The translations under genes and the position numbers were made by a program. A stretch of DNA of 64,000 nucleotides from an uncultured Chitinophaga sp. (GTDB lineage: Bacteria > Bacteroidota > Bacteroidia > Chitinophagales > Chitinophagaceae), in assembly GCF_946479755.1 (NCBI RefSeq), contig NZ_CAMLHC010000006.1:124001-188000 (forward strand). The letters run 5' to 3'. How positions within the stretch are numbered: position 1 is the first letter of the stretch; each line of letters starts with the position of its first letter. Positions 25,873 through 34,735 of the stretch are shown here, piece by piece. The notes beneath the pieces were generated by a model that saw nothing but the letters and a program-made list of their open reading frames with translations, did no database searches and was not told the origin of the DNA.

Positions 25873-27156
25873 CTACTGGATTTTTGCAGAACTCATTTTA
25901 TCGTTCGCGCTGGGAGATAACCCGCCCAGCCAGCTGTTGTTGCTGGTGAGCGTCCAGGAGGTACCGGAAAAGTTATCATCTGCATAAATCGTAACCGACC
26001 AGCCGGAAGGAATTTTTACGGAGGAGGCCCAATCATTCACCACGCCTTTAGCCTGTAGCTGGGATAAGGTGTAATTGCCTTTGGCGATGGGTTGCGAAGC
26101 CGCGCCACCATAACTGGCGTCCTGGTAAAATATCACGCCGGTGGTGCCGCTGCCGCCGCCACTGGGGTTCATGATCTGGATCAGCTGTTTGCTGACAATG
26201 TAGGTAGGTGCATACATCGTGTTATCGGTGGAAGATGTCAGTGGAGCATCCCTGTCTATCGCATAGCTGAATACACCGCCCTTCTTGCCTGAAGTAGGTT
26301 CCCAGCGGGCATAGTCATAAGCCCGGCCGGTACCGTTCACCGGGTAGGTCACATCGTACCATACGTTGGAAGGATATCCCCGTTCTTCATAAAAGGAGAA
26401 ACCGGGTACGAACTGGGACGATTGAATATAAGGAGCGAAAGTGGACCAGGTGGATTGCAGGGTGCTGGCGCCACGGCCATAAGCCTGCAGCCATACATAG
26501 TCAACCATGGTATATACCTTTTGGAAAAGACTGTTGGTACCGCTTTTATTGGTATCGAATGTTAATAACTTTCCGGTGCCTGATTTTGGTCCCAGGTATT
26601 TGGAAAGCGCTTTATAGACGCCCGCTTTGTCTGTCAGGTCCTGACCGGATGGTTCACTTTCTATGTCGATATCATACCCGTCGAAGCCATATTTATTGAC
26701 CACGCTGTCCATGATATGTTTGGCTGTCATGGCATAACCCACAGAGTCATGGGTAGCGCCGGGAACGAGGTCTAGTCCCCCTGTCAGGATCACTTTGGTG
26801 CCTTTGGTATGCAAAGTGTTGATCCAGCCGGGTACCTGGGACGCTACGGGAGAGGAGGGAGAGAAACAAAAGAGGATTAATATGTCCAGGCTGTCGGGTA
26901 CCTGTGAGAAGTTGGTGCCAAATGGCGCAGGTCCGTAACAGGGACCTTCGAGGCGGTAAAAGGCTGCATAGATTTCATGGGGCCGGCTTTTGTATGCCAA
27001 CAGGCTGTCAAGGCCTTCAGTGACTGCTCCTGATGCTTTGGCAGATTCACTGTTGGTGGTTACATCGGCGGGGCGCTGTTCTTTGGTGCAGCCGGCGCCG
27101 AAGAGCATCATCATAAAGGCGGTCACTAAACTGAACGATAAACATCTCTGTTTCAT
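25873..27156 (-). CDS. GH18 endo-beta-N-acetylglucosaminidase-like lipoprotein with beta/gamma-crystallin domain
   Basis: A 427-residue surface lipoprotein (signal ending FGAGC, Cys near residue 23). The catalytic domain is a GH18 barrel with DGYDIDIE (residues about 160-167), the diagnostic DxxDxDxE motif with the acid Glu, followed by strands LLTFDTN and YVWLQAYG; the layout is like EndoF/EndoH-type enzymes that cut between the two GlcNAc of N-glycans. After a Gly/Ser linker (PSGGGSG) comes a beta/gamma-crystallin-type domain (IFYQDASYGG...; VTIYADDNFSGTSWTLTSNN), which often binds calcium. No SusCD pair is linked. Confidence 0.85.
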   Translation of the reverse strand: MKQRCLSFSLVTAFMMMLFGAGCTKEQRPADVTTNSESAKASGAVTEGLDSLLAYKSRPHEIYAAFYRLEGPCYGPAPFGTNFSQVPDSLDILILFCFSPSSPVASQVPGWINTLHTKGTKVILTGGLDLVPGATHDSVGYAMTAKHIMDSVVNKYGFDGYDIDIESEPSGQDLTDKAGVYKALSKYLGPKSGTGKLLTFDTNKSGTNSLFQKVYTMVDYVWLQAYGRGASTLQSTWSTFAPYIQSSQFVPGFSFYEERGYPSNVWYDVTYPVNGTGRAYDYARWEPTSGKKGGVFSYAIDRDAPLTSSTDNTMYAPTYIVSKQLIQIMNPSGGGSGTTGVIFYQDASYGGAASQPIAKGNYTLSQLQAKGVVNDWASSVKIPSGWSVTIYADDNFSGTSWTLTSNNSWLGGLSPSANDKMSSAKIQ

Positions 27157-27791
27157 TTGGATGAATTTTTATTGGTGAATAATAATGCCGGTAGTATTGT
27201 TTTCTGGTTGATCTATAATTTTGCTTAAACGATTTACCTACACGGCCATGGCTGTATGCAGCAAATGCAGTGAAGGAACAAACAGGTGCTTCAGCAATAA
27301 TATTTATTACTGTTTTCCGGACGCACGAAACCTGATGATGCACTAATACTTTAAGAATGGGGGAGTATTGTTATACGCATAACAATACCGGGTTTAACGA
27401 CTTTTCATTATTCATGGAACCAATTTATGATAACAGCTCTCTCTAAGATAAAAAACGACAGATAACAGTAATTTACATAAAAATTGAATGCAGATTGCGT
27501 GTTATTTTCACTAAGACGCGTATTATTTTGTGAGGAAATCGCGGAGCCGGAATGTGGATAGCCTGTTGCCAATACTTTTAGGCCAACCTGGTTTTCCGAT
27601 GAAGAACAACGCTGCGGCCTGATCCTGCGATATAACCGCAGATAAAATAAGAAAATATACAATTGAAAAAATATCTTTATATTTATCCCGCTTTTTAACG
27701 ATCCCCATAACCCGTCACCGCTTGTAATACTTGTTTCACTTTCCTTTTCAGGGCGTATGCTTTTGAACGGGACATCTTTGCCTACAAACAC
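27157..27791. other. 635-base AT-rich region without a convincing gene
   Basis: This lies between two divergent 5' ends and should hold both promoters. It contains an exact 10-bp inverted repeat (27365-27388). Several short reading frames exist on the minus strand (for example 27523-27708) but have no family similarity, no start support and unusual composition, so they are not called. From about 27500 to 27680 the sequence is less AT-rich than its flanks and may be the remains of a repeat or a decayed gene. Confidence 0.5.
27365..27388. repeat. Inverted repeat with 4-base spacer
   Basis: Perfect arms GTATTGTTAT and ATAACAATAC around ACGC. There is no T-run, so it is not a terminator; an operator for the GH18 gene (209 bases away) is possible. 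Confidence 0.6.
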
Positions 27792-30176
27792 ATGACAACA
27801 TCCATGCATGGTACATGCACGAGCATACTGGTATCACTGGTTCTGCTGTGCGGATTAAATTTTATGGGAAGCGCGGCGCATGCGCAATCGGGAAAAGACT
27901 CCACAGCCACAGCAGCAGCAGCTGCTGCCCCCGGCCCCGTGAAGCTGAGCGTAGACAGCCTGTTGATACGGATGGAAGAACTCCACAACACCCTGAACCG
28001 CATCAATGACATCACCTCCCGGGGATTTGATACGCGCGGCATGACGGAAGAACTGCCTGCAATAAAAGCCAATCTGCAGACGATAGAAGATAACCTGAAG
28101 CTGTATAACAAGGTTTTAAATATCCGCAACCTGCAAATGTTCCACGTATTGCTTGCCGACATGCGCGAGCACCTGGAAGACTGGCGCTCCCGGTTGTTCG
28201 ATTACAACAAGGAACTCGTAAAAATGAATGCAGAGATGATGGCCTTTACCAAAGATTCCTTCGTCAAACAAATCAAAGCAGATACTACTTTCAGAAACTT
28301 CTACCTGCCTGAATTAAAAGAACTGAAAAGCAAATGGGTAGAGGCCAAGACTGCCACCACGCAACATTTGGATAAGATCGCCGTATTGCAGGCGGGTATT
28401 TCCGGCAGTTATTTTAAAGCGTTGGAACTGGAGAATAAAGTAGATAAACAGTTGAAGGTTTTCAGCCTTAAATCGCTCGGTAAAGAATACAATTACCTGT
28501 GGGAAGATAGCGGCCTTACAGATGCTGCTGCTGACTCACTAACGCAACAGTCTTCCCGGTCGTTTGAGGGATTGGGTAAAATACTGAACTATTATGCCGC
28601 CAATCACTCCGATATATGGTGGTGGATGCTGTTGATAGGACTGGTATTTTTCTTCCGGGTGAACAAACAATTCAAAAGAATAAAAAAAGCCGGCAAAAGC
28701 GAATTGCTGCAGCCGCCCTATATAAAATATCTGCGGGCGCTTCCCTTTGCAGGGACGCTGGTGATCATACTGAATATCGCCTCGTTCTTTGACCTGCATG
28801 CGCCGGCGGCGTATATAGATTTGTTGCAATCCTTTTTGCTGATGGTCCTTACTGTCCTTTTCTGGCGCAGGTGGGACCGCCGGATGTTTATTTACTGGAT
28901 CGCCATCGTTGTACTATACCTGCTGATGACAGGAACCGCCGCCGTTGCCGTGCCTGATTTGCGTGTGCGGATATGGATGCTGGTGCTGAATGTTTTATCT
29001 GTGGTAACCGGGCTGTTTATTTATTTCCGTATTTATAAAAATTTATCTGCCGGCAAGCTGGTGAGGATCGTGTCTATGGTCTTTGTTGTTTTCAACGTGC
29101 TGGCAGCGCTGTTCAACCTGTACGGCCGGTTAAGTATAGCACAGGTATACAGTACTGCTGCCATCGCAGGTTTATTGCAGATCATTGGTCTCACGGTGTT
29201 TGTTCAGATCGTGGAAGAGACCTTTTATCTGCAGATGCAGTCCAGCCGGATAGCAGGTGGTATCACTGCCCGTTTTGATTTTGAGAAAATACGCACGGGA
29301 TTACATAAAATACTGACGGTACTGGTAGTCGTATTGTGGCTGATGGTATTTACTACCAATCTGAATATCTATAATGATCTGTATAACGGTATCAGCAGCC
29401 TGATCTCCACGCCCAGGATAATCGGTACCACCTCTTTTACGCTGGGAAATATCCTGTTGTTTTTTGTGATCCTGTTAATTTCCAACCTCTTTCAGAAATA
29501 CATCGGTTACTTTTTCGGGGAGACGGACGATGATATGGTGGGTGAAGTAAAAGAGAAAAGTTCGCGGTTGCTGCTATTGCGCCTGCTGGTACTGGTGGCC
29601 GGTTTTCTGATCGCCATAGCGGCCTCTGGTTTACCGATGGATAAGATTACCGTGGTACTCGGTGCTTTGGGCGTGGGTATCGGTCTGGGTTTGCAGAATA
29701 TTGTGAACAACCTCGTTTCCGGTGTGATCCTCATCTTTGAACGTCCGCTGAAGATTGGCGACTATGTGGAAGTTGCCGGGCAGAAAGGCCGGGTAAAAGA
29801 TATCGGTATACGGTCCAGCAGAATGGTGACCACAGAAGGCGCAGAAGTCACCGTGCCCAACGGCGACCTGCTATCTTCCAAACTGATTAACTGGACACTC
29901 AGCAATAATCATATACGGACGGAGATGTTATTCACTATTGCACCTTCTGCAGCGTTGCCGCTGGCGAAGAAAATTATCCTGGAAGAGATATCCGGATCGG
30001 ATGCTATTATCGGTAAAGTAGCGCCTGAATTACTGGTGAAGAGCATTAACGATAGTAACGTGGCGCTGAAGCTGCAGGTATGGATACAGAATGTACACCA
30101 GGAAGACGCTTTTAAGAGCCGTATGCTACAGCAGATCTATCAACGGTTAAAAGAAAATGAAATCACGATGTCCTAA
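27792..30176 (+). CDS. Large MscS-family mechanosensitive channel
   Basis: A 794-residue inner-membrane protein. A signal peptide (ending SAAHAQSG) is followed by an alanine tract (TATAAAAAAP) and a periplasmic helical/coiled-coil region (to about residue 265). About ten membrane helices follow, from near 275 to 640. The MscS pore helix is LGALGVGIGLGLQNIVNNLVSGVILIFERPLKIGDYVEV with the usual beta-domain PNGDLLSSKLINWT after it. Channels of this MscK/MscM-like size release solutes during hypo-osmotic shock. It is a single-gene unit ending at a strong terminator. Confidence 0.9.
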   Translation: MTTSMHGTCTSILVSLVLLCGLNFMGSAAHAQSGKDSTATAAAAAAPGPVKLSVDSLLIRMEELHNTLNRINDITSRGFDTRGMTEELPAIKANLQTIEDNLKLYNKVLNIRNLQMFHVLLADMREHLEDWRSRLFDYNKELVKMNAEMMAFTKDSFVKQIKADTTFRNFYLPELKELKSKWVEAKTATTQHLDKIAVLQAGISGSYFKALELENKVDKQLKVFSLKSLGKEYNYLWEDSGLTDAAADSLTQQSSRSFEGLGKILNYYAANHSDIWWWMLLIGLVFFFRVNKQFKRIKKAGKSELLQPPYIKYLRALPFAGTLVIILNIASFFDLHAPAAYIDLLQSFLLMVLTVLFWRRWDRRMFIYWIAIVVLYLLMTGTAAVAVPDLRVRIWMLVLNVLSVVTGLFIYFRIYKNLSAGKLVRIVSMVFVVFNVLAALFNLYGRLSIAQVYSTAAIAGLLQIIGLTVFVQIVEETFYLQMQSSRIAGGITARFDFEKIRTGLHKILTVLVVVLWLMVFTTNLNIYNDLYNGISSLISTPRIIGTTSFTLGNILLFFVILLISNLFQKYIGYFFGETDDDMVGEVKEKSSRLLLLRLLVLVAGFLIAIAASGLPMDKITVVLGALGVGIGLGLQNIVNNLVSGVILIFERPLKIGDYVEVAGQKGRVKDIGIRSSRMVTTEGAEVTVPNGDLLSSKLINWTLSNNHIRTEMLFTIAPSAALPLAKKIILEEISGSDAIIGKVAPELLVKSINDSNVALKLQVWIQNVHQEDAFKSRMLQQIYQRLKENEITMS

Positions 30177-30194
30177 CATGTCTTTCTTCGAAAT

Positions 30195-30231
30195 AAAAAG
30201 CCTTCCAATCGTTGGATTGGAAGGCTTTTTT
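30195..30231. terminator. Bidirectional terminator
   Basis: A 16-bp perfect stem (30195-30210, 30215-30230) with a GTTG loop and T-run, between the MscS-type and the hydrolase genes, which converge. Confidence 0.92.
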
Positions 30232-30245
30232 AATCCGGCCAGGGC

Positions 30246-31121
30246 TTATTTCAGGAAGCCGTTTATGTAGTTGGAAAGGATGGCTGTCTGCATCATCAGG
30301 CTCACATGGCTTTGTCCGGGTACAATAGCCAGTTGGGATTTCGGTGCTGCGCCCAGGTCTGCCGTACCCCCGCCTCCCAATAATTGATAGGTTTTTATCA
30401 GCTCCGGTTTGCTCATCCCGTCGTTATCACCGGAGATGATCAATACAGGCGCCTTAATTTTTGCAATATTGTCATCGCCCAGGTCGAACGGGGCTGCTGC
30501 AGAAGCAAACATCTGCTCTAAGAACTTTGACCATTTTGTTTTATCGGGTGCTACTGCATCATAAGCTGTTTTCAGGGGGGTGTTTTCGAAAAATTCTACC
30601 TTCATGTTCTTAAACGCGTTGGCGACTTCCGGCTGCCATCCACCGGTTTTATAGGCAGCAGAAATGATAACTAATTTTCTTAACCGCTGAGGACTTTGTA
30701 TGGCGAACTGGTAAGCTACTTTGCCACCAAAACTATATCCCAGCACATCTGCGCTGTCGATTTTCAGAAGGTCCAATACTTTTTCCACATCACTGGCCAA
30801 AGTGGCGAGCGACAATGCCCTGTCCGAATATTCCGTATGTCCGTGTCCCTGCAGTTCAACAGCTATTACTTTCCTGTTTTTTGACAACTCAGGGATTAAC
30901 TGGCCCCAGTTAAGGCCAATGGTCATATAAGCCCCATGCAGCAGGACTAAAGGCGTTCCCTCGCCGTATACTTCGTAATAGGTTTTAATGCCATTGGTAG
31001 CGGCATAACCGGTTGCAGAAGGTTTAACAGTTTGCGCGTCAGATGTGGATGCTGTAGACATAACGATCGTAATTAATAATATTGATGGAAGAAGATGACG
31101 TACGTTGAAGGGCGTTTTCAT
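30246..31121 (-). CDS. Exported alpha/beta hydrolase
   Basis: A 291-residue hydrolase with a signal peptide (ending TSDAQTV). The fold is shown by PLVLLHGAYM (oxyanion region, about 55-64), the nucleophile elbow GYSFGG (Ser near 127), Asp in ISGDNDGM and catalytic His in PGQSHVS near the C-terminus. Esterase or lactonase-type activity is likely but the substrate is unknown. It is a single gene. Confidence 0.87.
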   Translation of the reverse strand: MKTPFNVRHLLPSILLITIVMSTASTSDAQTVKPSATGYAATNGIKTYYEVYGEGTPLVLLHGAYMTIGLNWGQLIPELSKNRKVIAVELQGHGHTEYSDRALSLATLASDVEKVLDLLKIDSADVLGYSFGGKVAYQFAIQSPQRLRKLVIISAAYKTGGWQPEVANAFKNMKVEFFENTPLKTAYDAVAPDKTKWSKFLEQMFASAAAPFDLGDDNIAKIKAPVLIISGDNDGMSKPELIKTYQLLGGGGTADLGAAPKSQLAIVPGQSHVSLMMQTAILSNYINGFLK

Positions 31122-31398
31122 AAATAACTTTCATTTTTTTGACAATACAAAGATGAAAATCATTTCAGAATAGCATACTGTGCGGAAACGACAATTTGGG
31201 GGGCTAATTCCGGCAAAAATGGACCGCTGTCAGACCTAACACACTGAAGGCATATATTTTATCACCAGGCATCCTGGAACAGGAGGAACGACTACGCAAA
31301 CAGAGGTGCTTATCGGAACGGAGCGCTAGCGTTGCAGGAAGCTAACTTTTAACGCACTTGCAATATCCCTATAAATTATTCCTGTAATACCCAATTTA
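31122..31398. other. Non-coding region before the RRM gene
   Basis: About 280 bases with no recognisable gene, tRNA or repeat. It runs from the start of the minus-strand hydrolase gene to the RRM promoter and presumably holds the hydrolase promoter. Confidence 0.5.
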
Positions 31399-31427
31399 TT
31401 GCTCTAACTTTAGCAAGGTTATATTTG
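31399..31427 (+). promoter_or_regulatory. Bacteroidota-type promoter for the RRM gene
   Basis: TTG at 31399-31401, 18 bases, then TATATTTG at 31420-31427. The predicted start near 31434 gives a leader of about 78 bases, very pyrimidine-rich in its first half and A/T-rich before the start codon. Confidence 0.55.
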
Positions 31428-31511
31428 GTTTCTTCTGATTTAGTTTGGGTTTCTGTTTCTTCCTCAGCCCCTGTTTTTTCAGAGTATGTATATTTAATTA
31501 AAATTATATTT

Positions 31512-31820
31512 GTGAATATTTTTGTAGGTAATTTAAGTGACAAAACAACTGAAGATGAGATATGGTCTTTATTTGACCCATTTGGAGTTGTATATAGTAT
31601 TAATGTGGCTTATGATAAGTACAGTGGCCGTTCTAAAGGCTTTGCATTCGTTGAAATGCCAGACGATTCCAATGCAGTACTGGCAATTAAGGAATTGAAT
31701 AATTCAGTAGTTGCCGGCCATACAATAGTAGTGTATGAGGCTCGTCCAAAACCTGAAAGACCGGAAAATAATCGTTTTTCCAGACCCGGCCGGGGCCCTG
31801 GATTTAGACCCAGATACTAA
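31512..31820 (+). CDS. RRM-domain RNA-binding protein
   Basis: A 102-residue RNA-binding protein with one RNA recognition motif. RNP2 is NIFVGNL (residues 2-8) and RNP1 is KGFAFVEM (42-49), with the aromatic residues needed for RNA stacking. A basic tail rich in Arg, Pro and Gly (RFSRPGRGPGFRPRY) follows. The true start is the GTG at 31512, which begins the motif as family members do (MNIFVGNL); a longer upstream frame to 31425 is hydrophobic and unrelated. Bacteroidota use such proteins as abundant, possibly cold- or stress-related RNA chaperones. Confidence 0.9.
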   Translation: MNIFVGNLSDKTTEDEIWSLFDPFGVVYSINVAYDKYSGRSKGFAFVEMPDDSNAVLAIKELNNSVVAGHTIVVYEARPKPERPENNRFSRPGRGPGFRPRY

Positions 31821-32120
31821 TAGGTGGATGTTTTAAAACGTCGATTACCTTTATCTGTTAAGAGAGCAGGAGAGCAAAGCCGCAAAATACGTTAAGTAGT
31901 TTGTAGCTTTGCTTTTACTTTTCTGTGTACCGGATAGCAGCTATCCAAGCCGGATTTTCCACTTCATTTTCTGATTATTCCCTTAATAAACCACTGTAAC
32001 AAGAACTGTTAGCAACCGGGTTTCGCCTATGAGATGATGATGGAGATTTGTATCATCATGTTAGTTGTGTGAGTTCGGAAACTTTAGCCTTTAACCGGAA
32101 CCTGACTAAATACCCGACTT
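31821..32120. other. Non-coding region after the RRM gene
   Basis: About 300 bases that hold the RRM terminator near 31873-31920 and, further on, a weak dyad (near 32034-32060, TGATGAT...ATCATCA). No gene recognised. Confidence 0.5.
31873..31920 (+). terminator. Long-hairpin terminator of the RRM gene
   Basis: An 8-bp outer stem AGCAAAGC/GCTTTGCT (31873-31880, 31906-31913) encloses a further imperfect inner stem; a T-rich tail follows. Confidence 0.65.
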
Positions 32121-32149
32121 AAAATAGAAAACCCGCGCATTGCGCGGGT
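32121..32149 (-). terminator. Terminator of tRNA-Asp
   Basis: On the minus strand a 9-bp stem ACCCGCGCA/TGCGCGGGT (32131-32139 and 32141-32149) is followed by TTTTCTATTTT, 16 bases after the tRNA. Confidence 0.8.
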
Positions 32150-32164
32150 CTCTGATAAAGCTTG

Positions 32165-32238
32165 CGGACTGGACGGGACTCGAACCCGCGACCTCCGCCG
32201 TGACAGGGCGGCATTCTAACCGACTGAACTACCAATCC
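32165..32238 (-). tRNA. tRNA-Asp (anticodon GTC)
   Basis: The minus strand folds as a 74-base tRNA: acceptor GGATTGG/CCAGTCC (one T-G pair), D arm, anticodon stem-loop CCGCC-CTGTCAC-GGCGG with anticodon GTC, and the T arm GCGGG-TTCGAGT-CCCGT. CCA is not encoded. Anticodon G34 is the position changed to queuosine and then glutamyl-queuosine in bacteria. The GluQ-type synthetase gene lies 131 bases away on the other strand. Confidence 0.95.
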
Positions 32239-32256
32239 TCTTCCCCTAAGGGAGTG

Positions 32257-32288
32257 CGAAGGTAAAGATTTCTTTTTTTAATTTCCAA
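32257..32288 (-). promoter_or_regulatory. Putative promoter of tRNA-Asp
   Basis: On the minus strand TTG (32288-32286), 21 bases, then TACCTTCG (32264-32257), one mismatch from the TAnnTTTG consensus, 18 bases upstream of the tRNA. Confidence 0.45.
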
Positions 32289-32369
32289 CAAATTGGCCAA
32301 AAAATTTTTTCTACAGGTTTTCGCCTATCTACTTTATCATGCGCAAAAACGCAAAGACATGTTATTTTT

Positions 32370-33326
32370 GTGCAAAACAGCGTCTATATAGAAAAGAACC
32401 TCCATCGCCAGACCTGCCCGGTGCATCGTAAAACCCGTATTGCGCCCACACCCAGCGGCTTCCTGCATCTGGGCAATGTATTTTCGTTTGTGCTGACGGC
32501 CACGCTGGCGCGCCGTACGGGCGCCGCCATCCTGCTGCGCATCGATGACATGGACCAGCAACGGGTACGCCCCGAATACGTACAGGACATCTTCGACACG
32601 CTGCATTTCCTGGAAATACCCTGGGAGGAAGGGCCCTGCAAGCCGGAAGACCTGCAGCGGCAATGGTCGCAGCTGCACCGGGAGGCGCTGTATCAGCAGG
32701 CGCTGGAAGCCTTAAAGGAGCAGGGCAAACTGTTTGCCTGCGATTGTACGCGGTCGCGCTTACAACAGACCGGCGGCGTATATGATGGCCACTGCCTCCA
32801 TCGCGGCCTGCCGTGGGACCGACCGGAAGTCTGCTGGCGTATCAATACGGAAGCACCGTTGCCGCTCTATATGCCTACGGATAACGGCACGCTGCCGGTA
32901 GCACTGCCCGCAGAACAGCGGCATTTCGTGGTACGGAAAAAAGACGGTCATGCTGCCTACCAGCTGGCTTCTGTAGTAGATGATGACTATTTTGGCGTTG
33001 ATCTCGTCGTCCGGGGGGAAGACCTTTGGGATTCTACGCTGGCGCAGCTATACCTTGCCGAAACAGCCGCTATGGACCGTTTCAGCAGCATCACCTTTTA
33101 CCATCACTCGCTCCTGATGGAAGCGCCGGATAAAAAACTCTCCAAGTCGGAAGGCGCCACGTCTGTAAGATATCTCCGGAAAGCAGGAAAAACAAAGGCG
33201 GACATCTTCTCCGCGATCGCCGGTATGTTCGGTATCGGGGAACAGGCGGCCGACTGGGAAACACTGGGCGGCATGCTGCTGGACCAGTACCCCGTATTCC
33301 GGCAACCGGCGCCGGTACAGCCCTGA
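32370..33326 (+). CDS. gluQ: Glutamyl-Q-tRNA(Asp) synthetase
   Basis: A 318-residue paralogue of glutamyl-tRNA synthetase that lacks the anticodon-binding C-terminal half, as GluQ (YadB) enzymes do. It attaches glutamate to the queuosine base at position 34 of tRNA-Asp. The class I signatures are HLGN (33-36) within APTPSGFLHLGN, and KLSKS (256-260). The zinc-binding pattern of GluQ is present: C124-x-C126 and Y138-x3-C142. The start is GTG at 32370; no better ATG lies in frame upstream. It is divergent from the tRNA-Asp(GTC) gene. Confidence 0.85.
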   Translation: MQNSVYIEKNLHRQTCPVHRKTRIAPTPSGFLHLGNVFSFVLTATLARRTGAAILLRIDDMDQQRVRPEYVQDIFDTLHFLEIPWEEGPCKPEDLQRQWSQLHREALYQQALEALKEQGKLFACDCTRSRLQQTGGVYDGHCLHRGLPWDRPEVCWRINTEAPLPLYMPTDNGTLPVALPAEQRHFVVRKKDGHAAYQLASVVDDDYFGVDLVVRGEDLWDSTLAQLYLAETAAMDRFSSITFYHHSLLMEAPDKKLSKSEGATSVRYLRKAGKTKADIFSAIAGMFGIGEQAADWETLGGMLLDQYPVFRQPAPVQP

Positions 33327-33395
33327 GCGGCTGGTAATAATTTCTTAATAGTGGTTATGTAGCTTCACCCCCGAAATCATATAAACAGGGGTGTT

Positions 33396-34613
33396 ATGAA
33401 GTATATTATTTTACTGGGAGCCTTTCAGGCATTGGTGGTGTTCAGCATATTTGTTATCCATCATAAGAAAAGATCTTCTGATAATATATTGAGCTGGTTT
33501 TTAATATTGGTGTTTGTTCACCTGGGAGCGGGTTTTATGTTGCATACCTTGTTTCCCCATGCAGAAATCCACAAACAGTATTACACCTTTATCACGCTGA
33601 TGTATGCGCCGGTATTATGGATGTATACCACACACCTATCCGGAAGATACCAGCAGGCCCGGTGGAGAAACTACCTTCATTTCCTGCCGGCGATGGCCGC
33701 GGCTATCGCCTACTTCTCCATCGCTGGTTATATTATCGCCCACGATGGAAAAACACCTCCCGCCATCATTTATTATAATCAGGCAGTAGGATACACCGCG
33801 ATGATCTCTTTTCCCTTGTACGGTATGTTGTCGCTGCGGGAAGCCCGGCGCATCCCGGCTTTCTGGCAATCGGAGATACAACTGGTCCGGTGGATGGCGG
33901 TCGTCTTTTTGAGCACCGCACTTTTTAGTGTGGTACTGACAGTGAATAATTACCTGCCGCCTGCTTCCCGCTTTATTACAGACACCCATCTGTGGGGAAG
34001 AATATTTACCTACATCTCGCTGTTGAGTATCTGTCTCGCTATTGGGAGAGTGAGAATTTTGTTTTTGATGGATACCGGTACTACGCTGCCGCTGCTCGAA
34101 AATACCCCGCCGGCGCCAGTTGTCACAGAAGAGGAAACGGTGGGCGAAGCACCGCAACCGGCCCGTAAGTCGGTGTTGTCTACCGGACAGCAGGCCGCCA
34201 TTGCCGCGCAGGTGAAACAGTGGATGTTCGAAAAAGCGGCCTATAAAGATCCGGAGCTGACGCTGGATAAACTGGCCGCCGCCATGGAGCTGTCCCGGCA
34301 TCACCTTTCTGAAACGCTGAACCAGTACCTCGGACAGTCGTTCTACCAGTGCATCAACGAATACAGGATCCGGGAGGTGGTGAAACTGCTGGATAAATAC
34401 CGGGCAGACAAAGAAACACCTAACATCCTTTCCCTGGCGTTCGAGGCAGGGTTTCATTCGAAGTCTTCGTTCAACCAGTACTTCAAAAAAGTAACCGGCA
34501 CTACCCCTTCCGCCTATATGAAAAGTAAAAATACGGTGGTGGTGACGGTGGAAAACGTCGTGAAAAATGCGCTGACAGCAGGAGATAACAATTCCGTAAT
34601 ATTTCATAAGTGA
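33396..34613 (+). CDS. Membrane-bound AraC-family regulator
   Basis: A 405-residue protein with about seven N-terminal membrane helices (residues 1-225) and a cytoplasmic AraC DNA-binding domain at the C-terminus (AMELSRHHLSETLNQYLGQSFYQCIN, then LSLAFEAGFHSKSSFNQYFKKVTGTTPSAY). The membrane part is a 7TM-type sensor region known in Bacteroidota regulators. A proline-rich linker (about 230-260) joins them. It lies 122 bases before a TonB-dependent receptor gene on the same strand and may control it in response to an extracytoplasmic or membrane cue. Confidence 0.87.
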   Translation: MKYIILLGAFQALVVFSIFVIHHKKRSSDNILSWFLILVFVHLGAGFMLHTLFPHAEIHKQYYTFITLMYAPVLWMYTTHLSGRYQQARWRNYLHFLPAMAAAIAYFSIAGYIIAHDGKTPPAIIYYNQAVGYTAMISFPLYGMLSLREARRIPAFWQSEIQLVRWMAVVFLSTALFSVVLTVNNYLPPASRFITDTHLWGRIFTYISLLSICLAIGRVRILFLMDTGTTLPLLENTPPAPVVTEEETVGEAPQPARKSVLSTGQQAAIAAQVKQWMFEKAAYKDPELTLDKLAAAMELSRHHLSETLNQYLGQSFYQCINEYRIREVVKLLDKYRADKETPNILSLAFEAGFHSKSSFNQYFKKVTGTTPSAYMKSKNTVVVTVENVVKNALTAGDNNSVIFHK

Positions 34614-34652
34614 TTGATTTTTAATCGGTAGTAAAGCGACTTGTTCCGTCCG

Positions 34653-34688
34653 ATCTACAAAGTCGTACGGATTTATCTACAAGGACGA
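34653..34688 (+). promoter_or_regulatory. Direct repeats upstream of the receptor gene
   Basis: Two copies of ATCTACAAAGTCGT and ATCTACAAGGACGA (34653-34666, 34675-34688) are spaced 22 bases apart, two helical turns. Just upstream is an inverted partial copy (CGACTTGT, 34638-34645). This layout is typical of AraC-family binding sites. Confidence 0.4.
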
Positions 34689-34735
34689 CTGCCAGCAACA
34701 CCCGGCCCACCTTTGCGGAAAATATTTTTTCGCCC

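Noticed and set aside
27408..27809. Minus-strand frame of 133 codons upstream of the MscS-type gene
   Set aside because: AT-rich translation with no domain, it overlaps the start of the channel gene and has no promoter. I treat it as non-coding.
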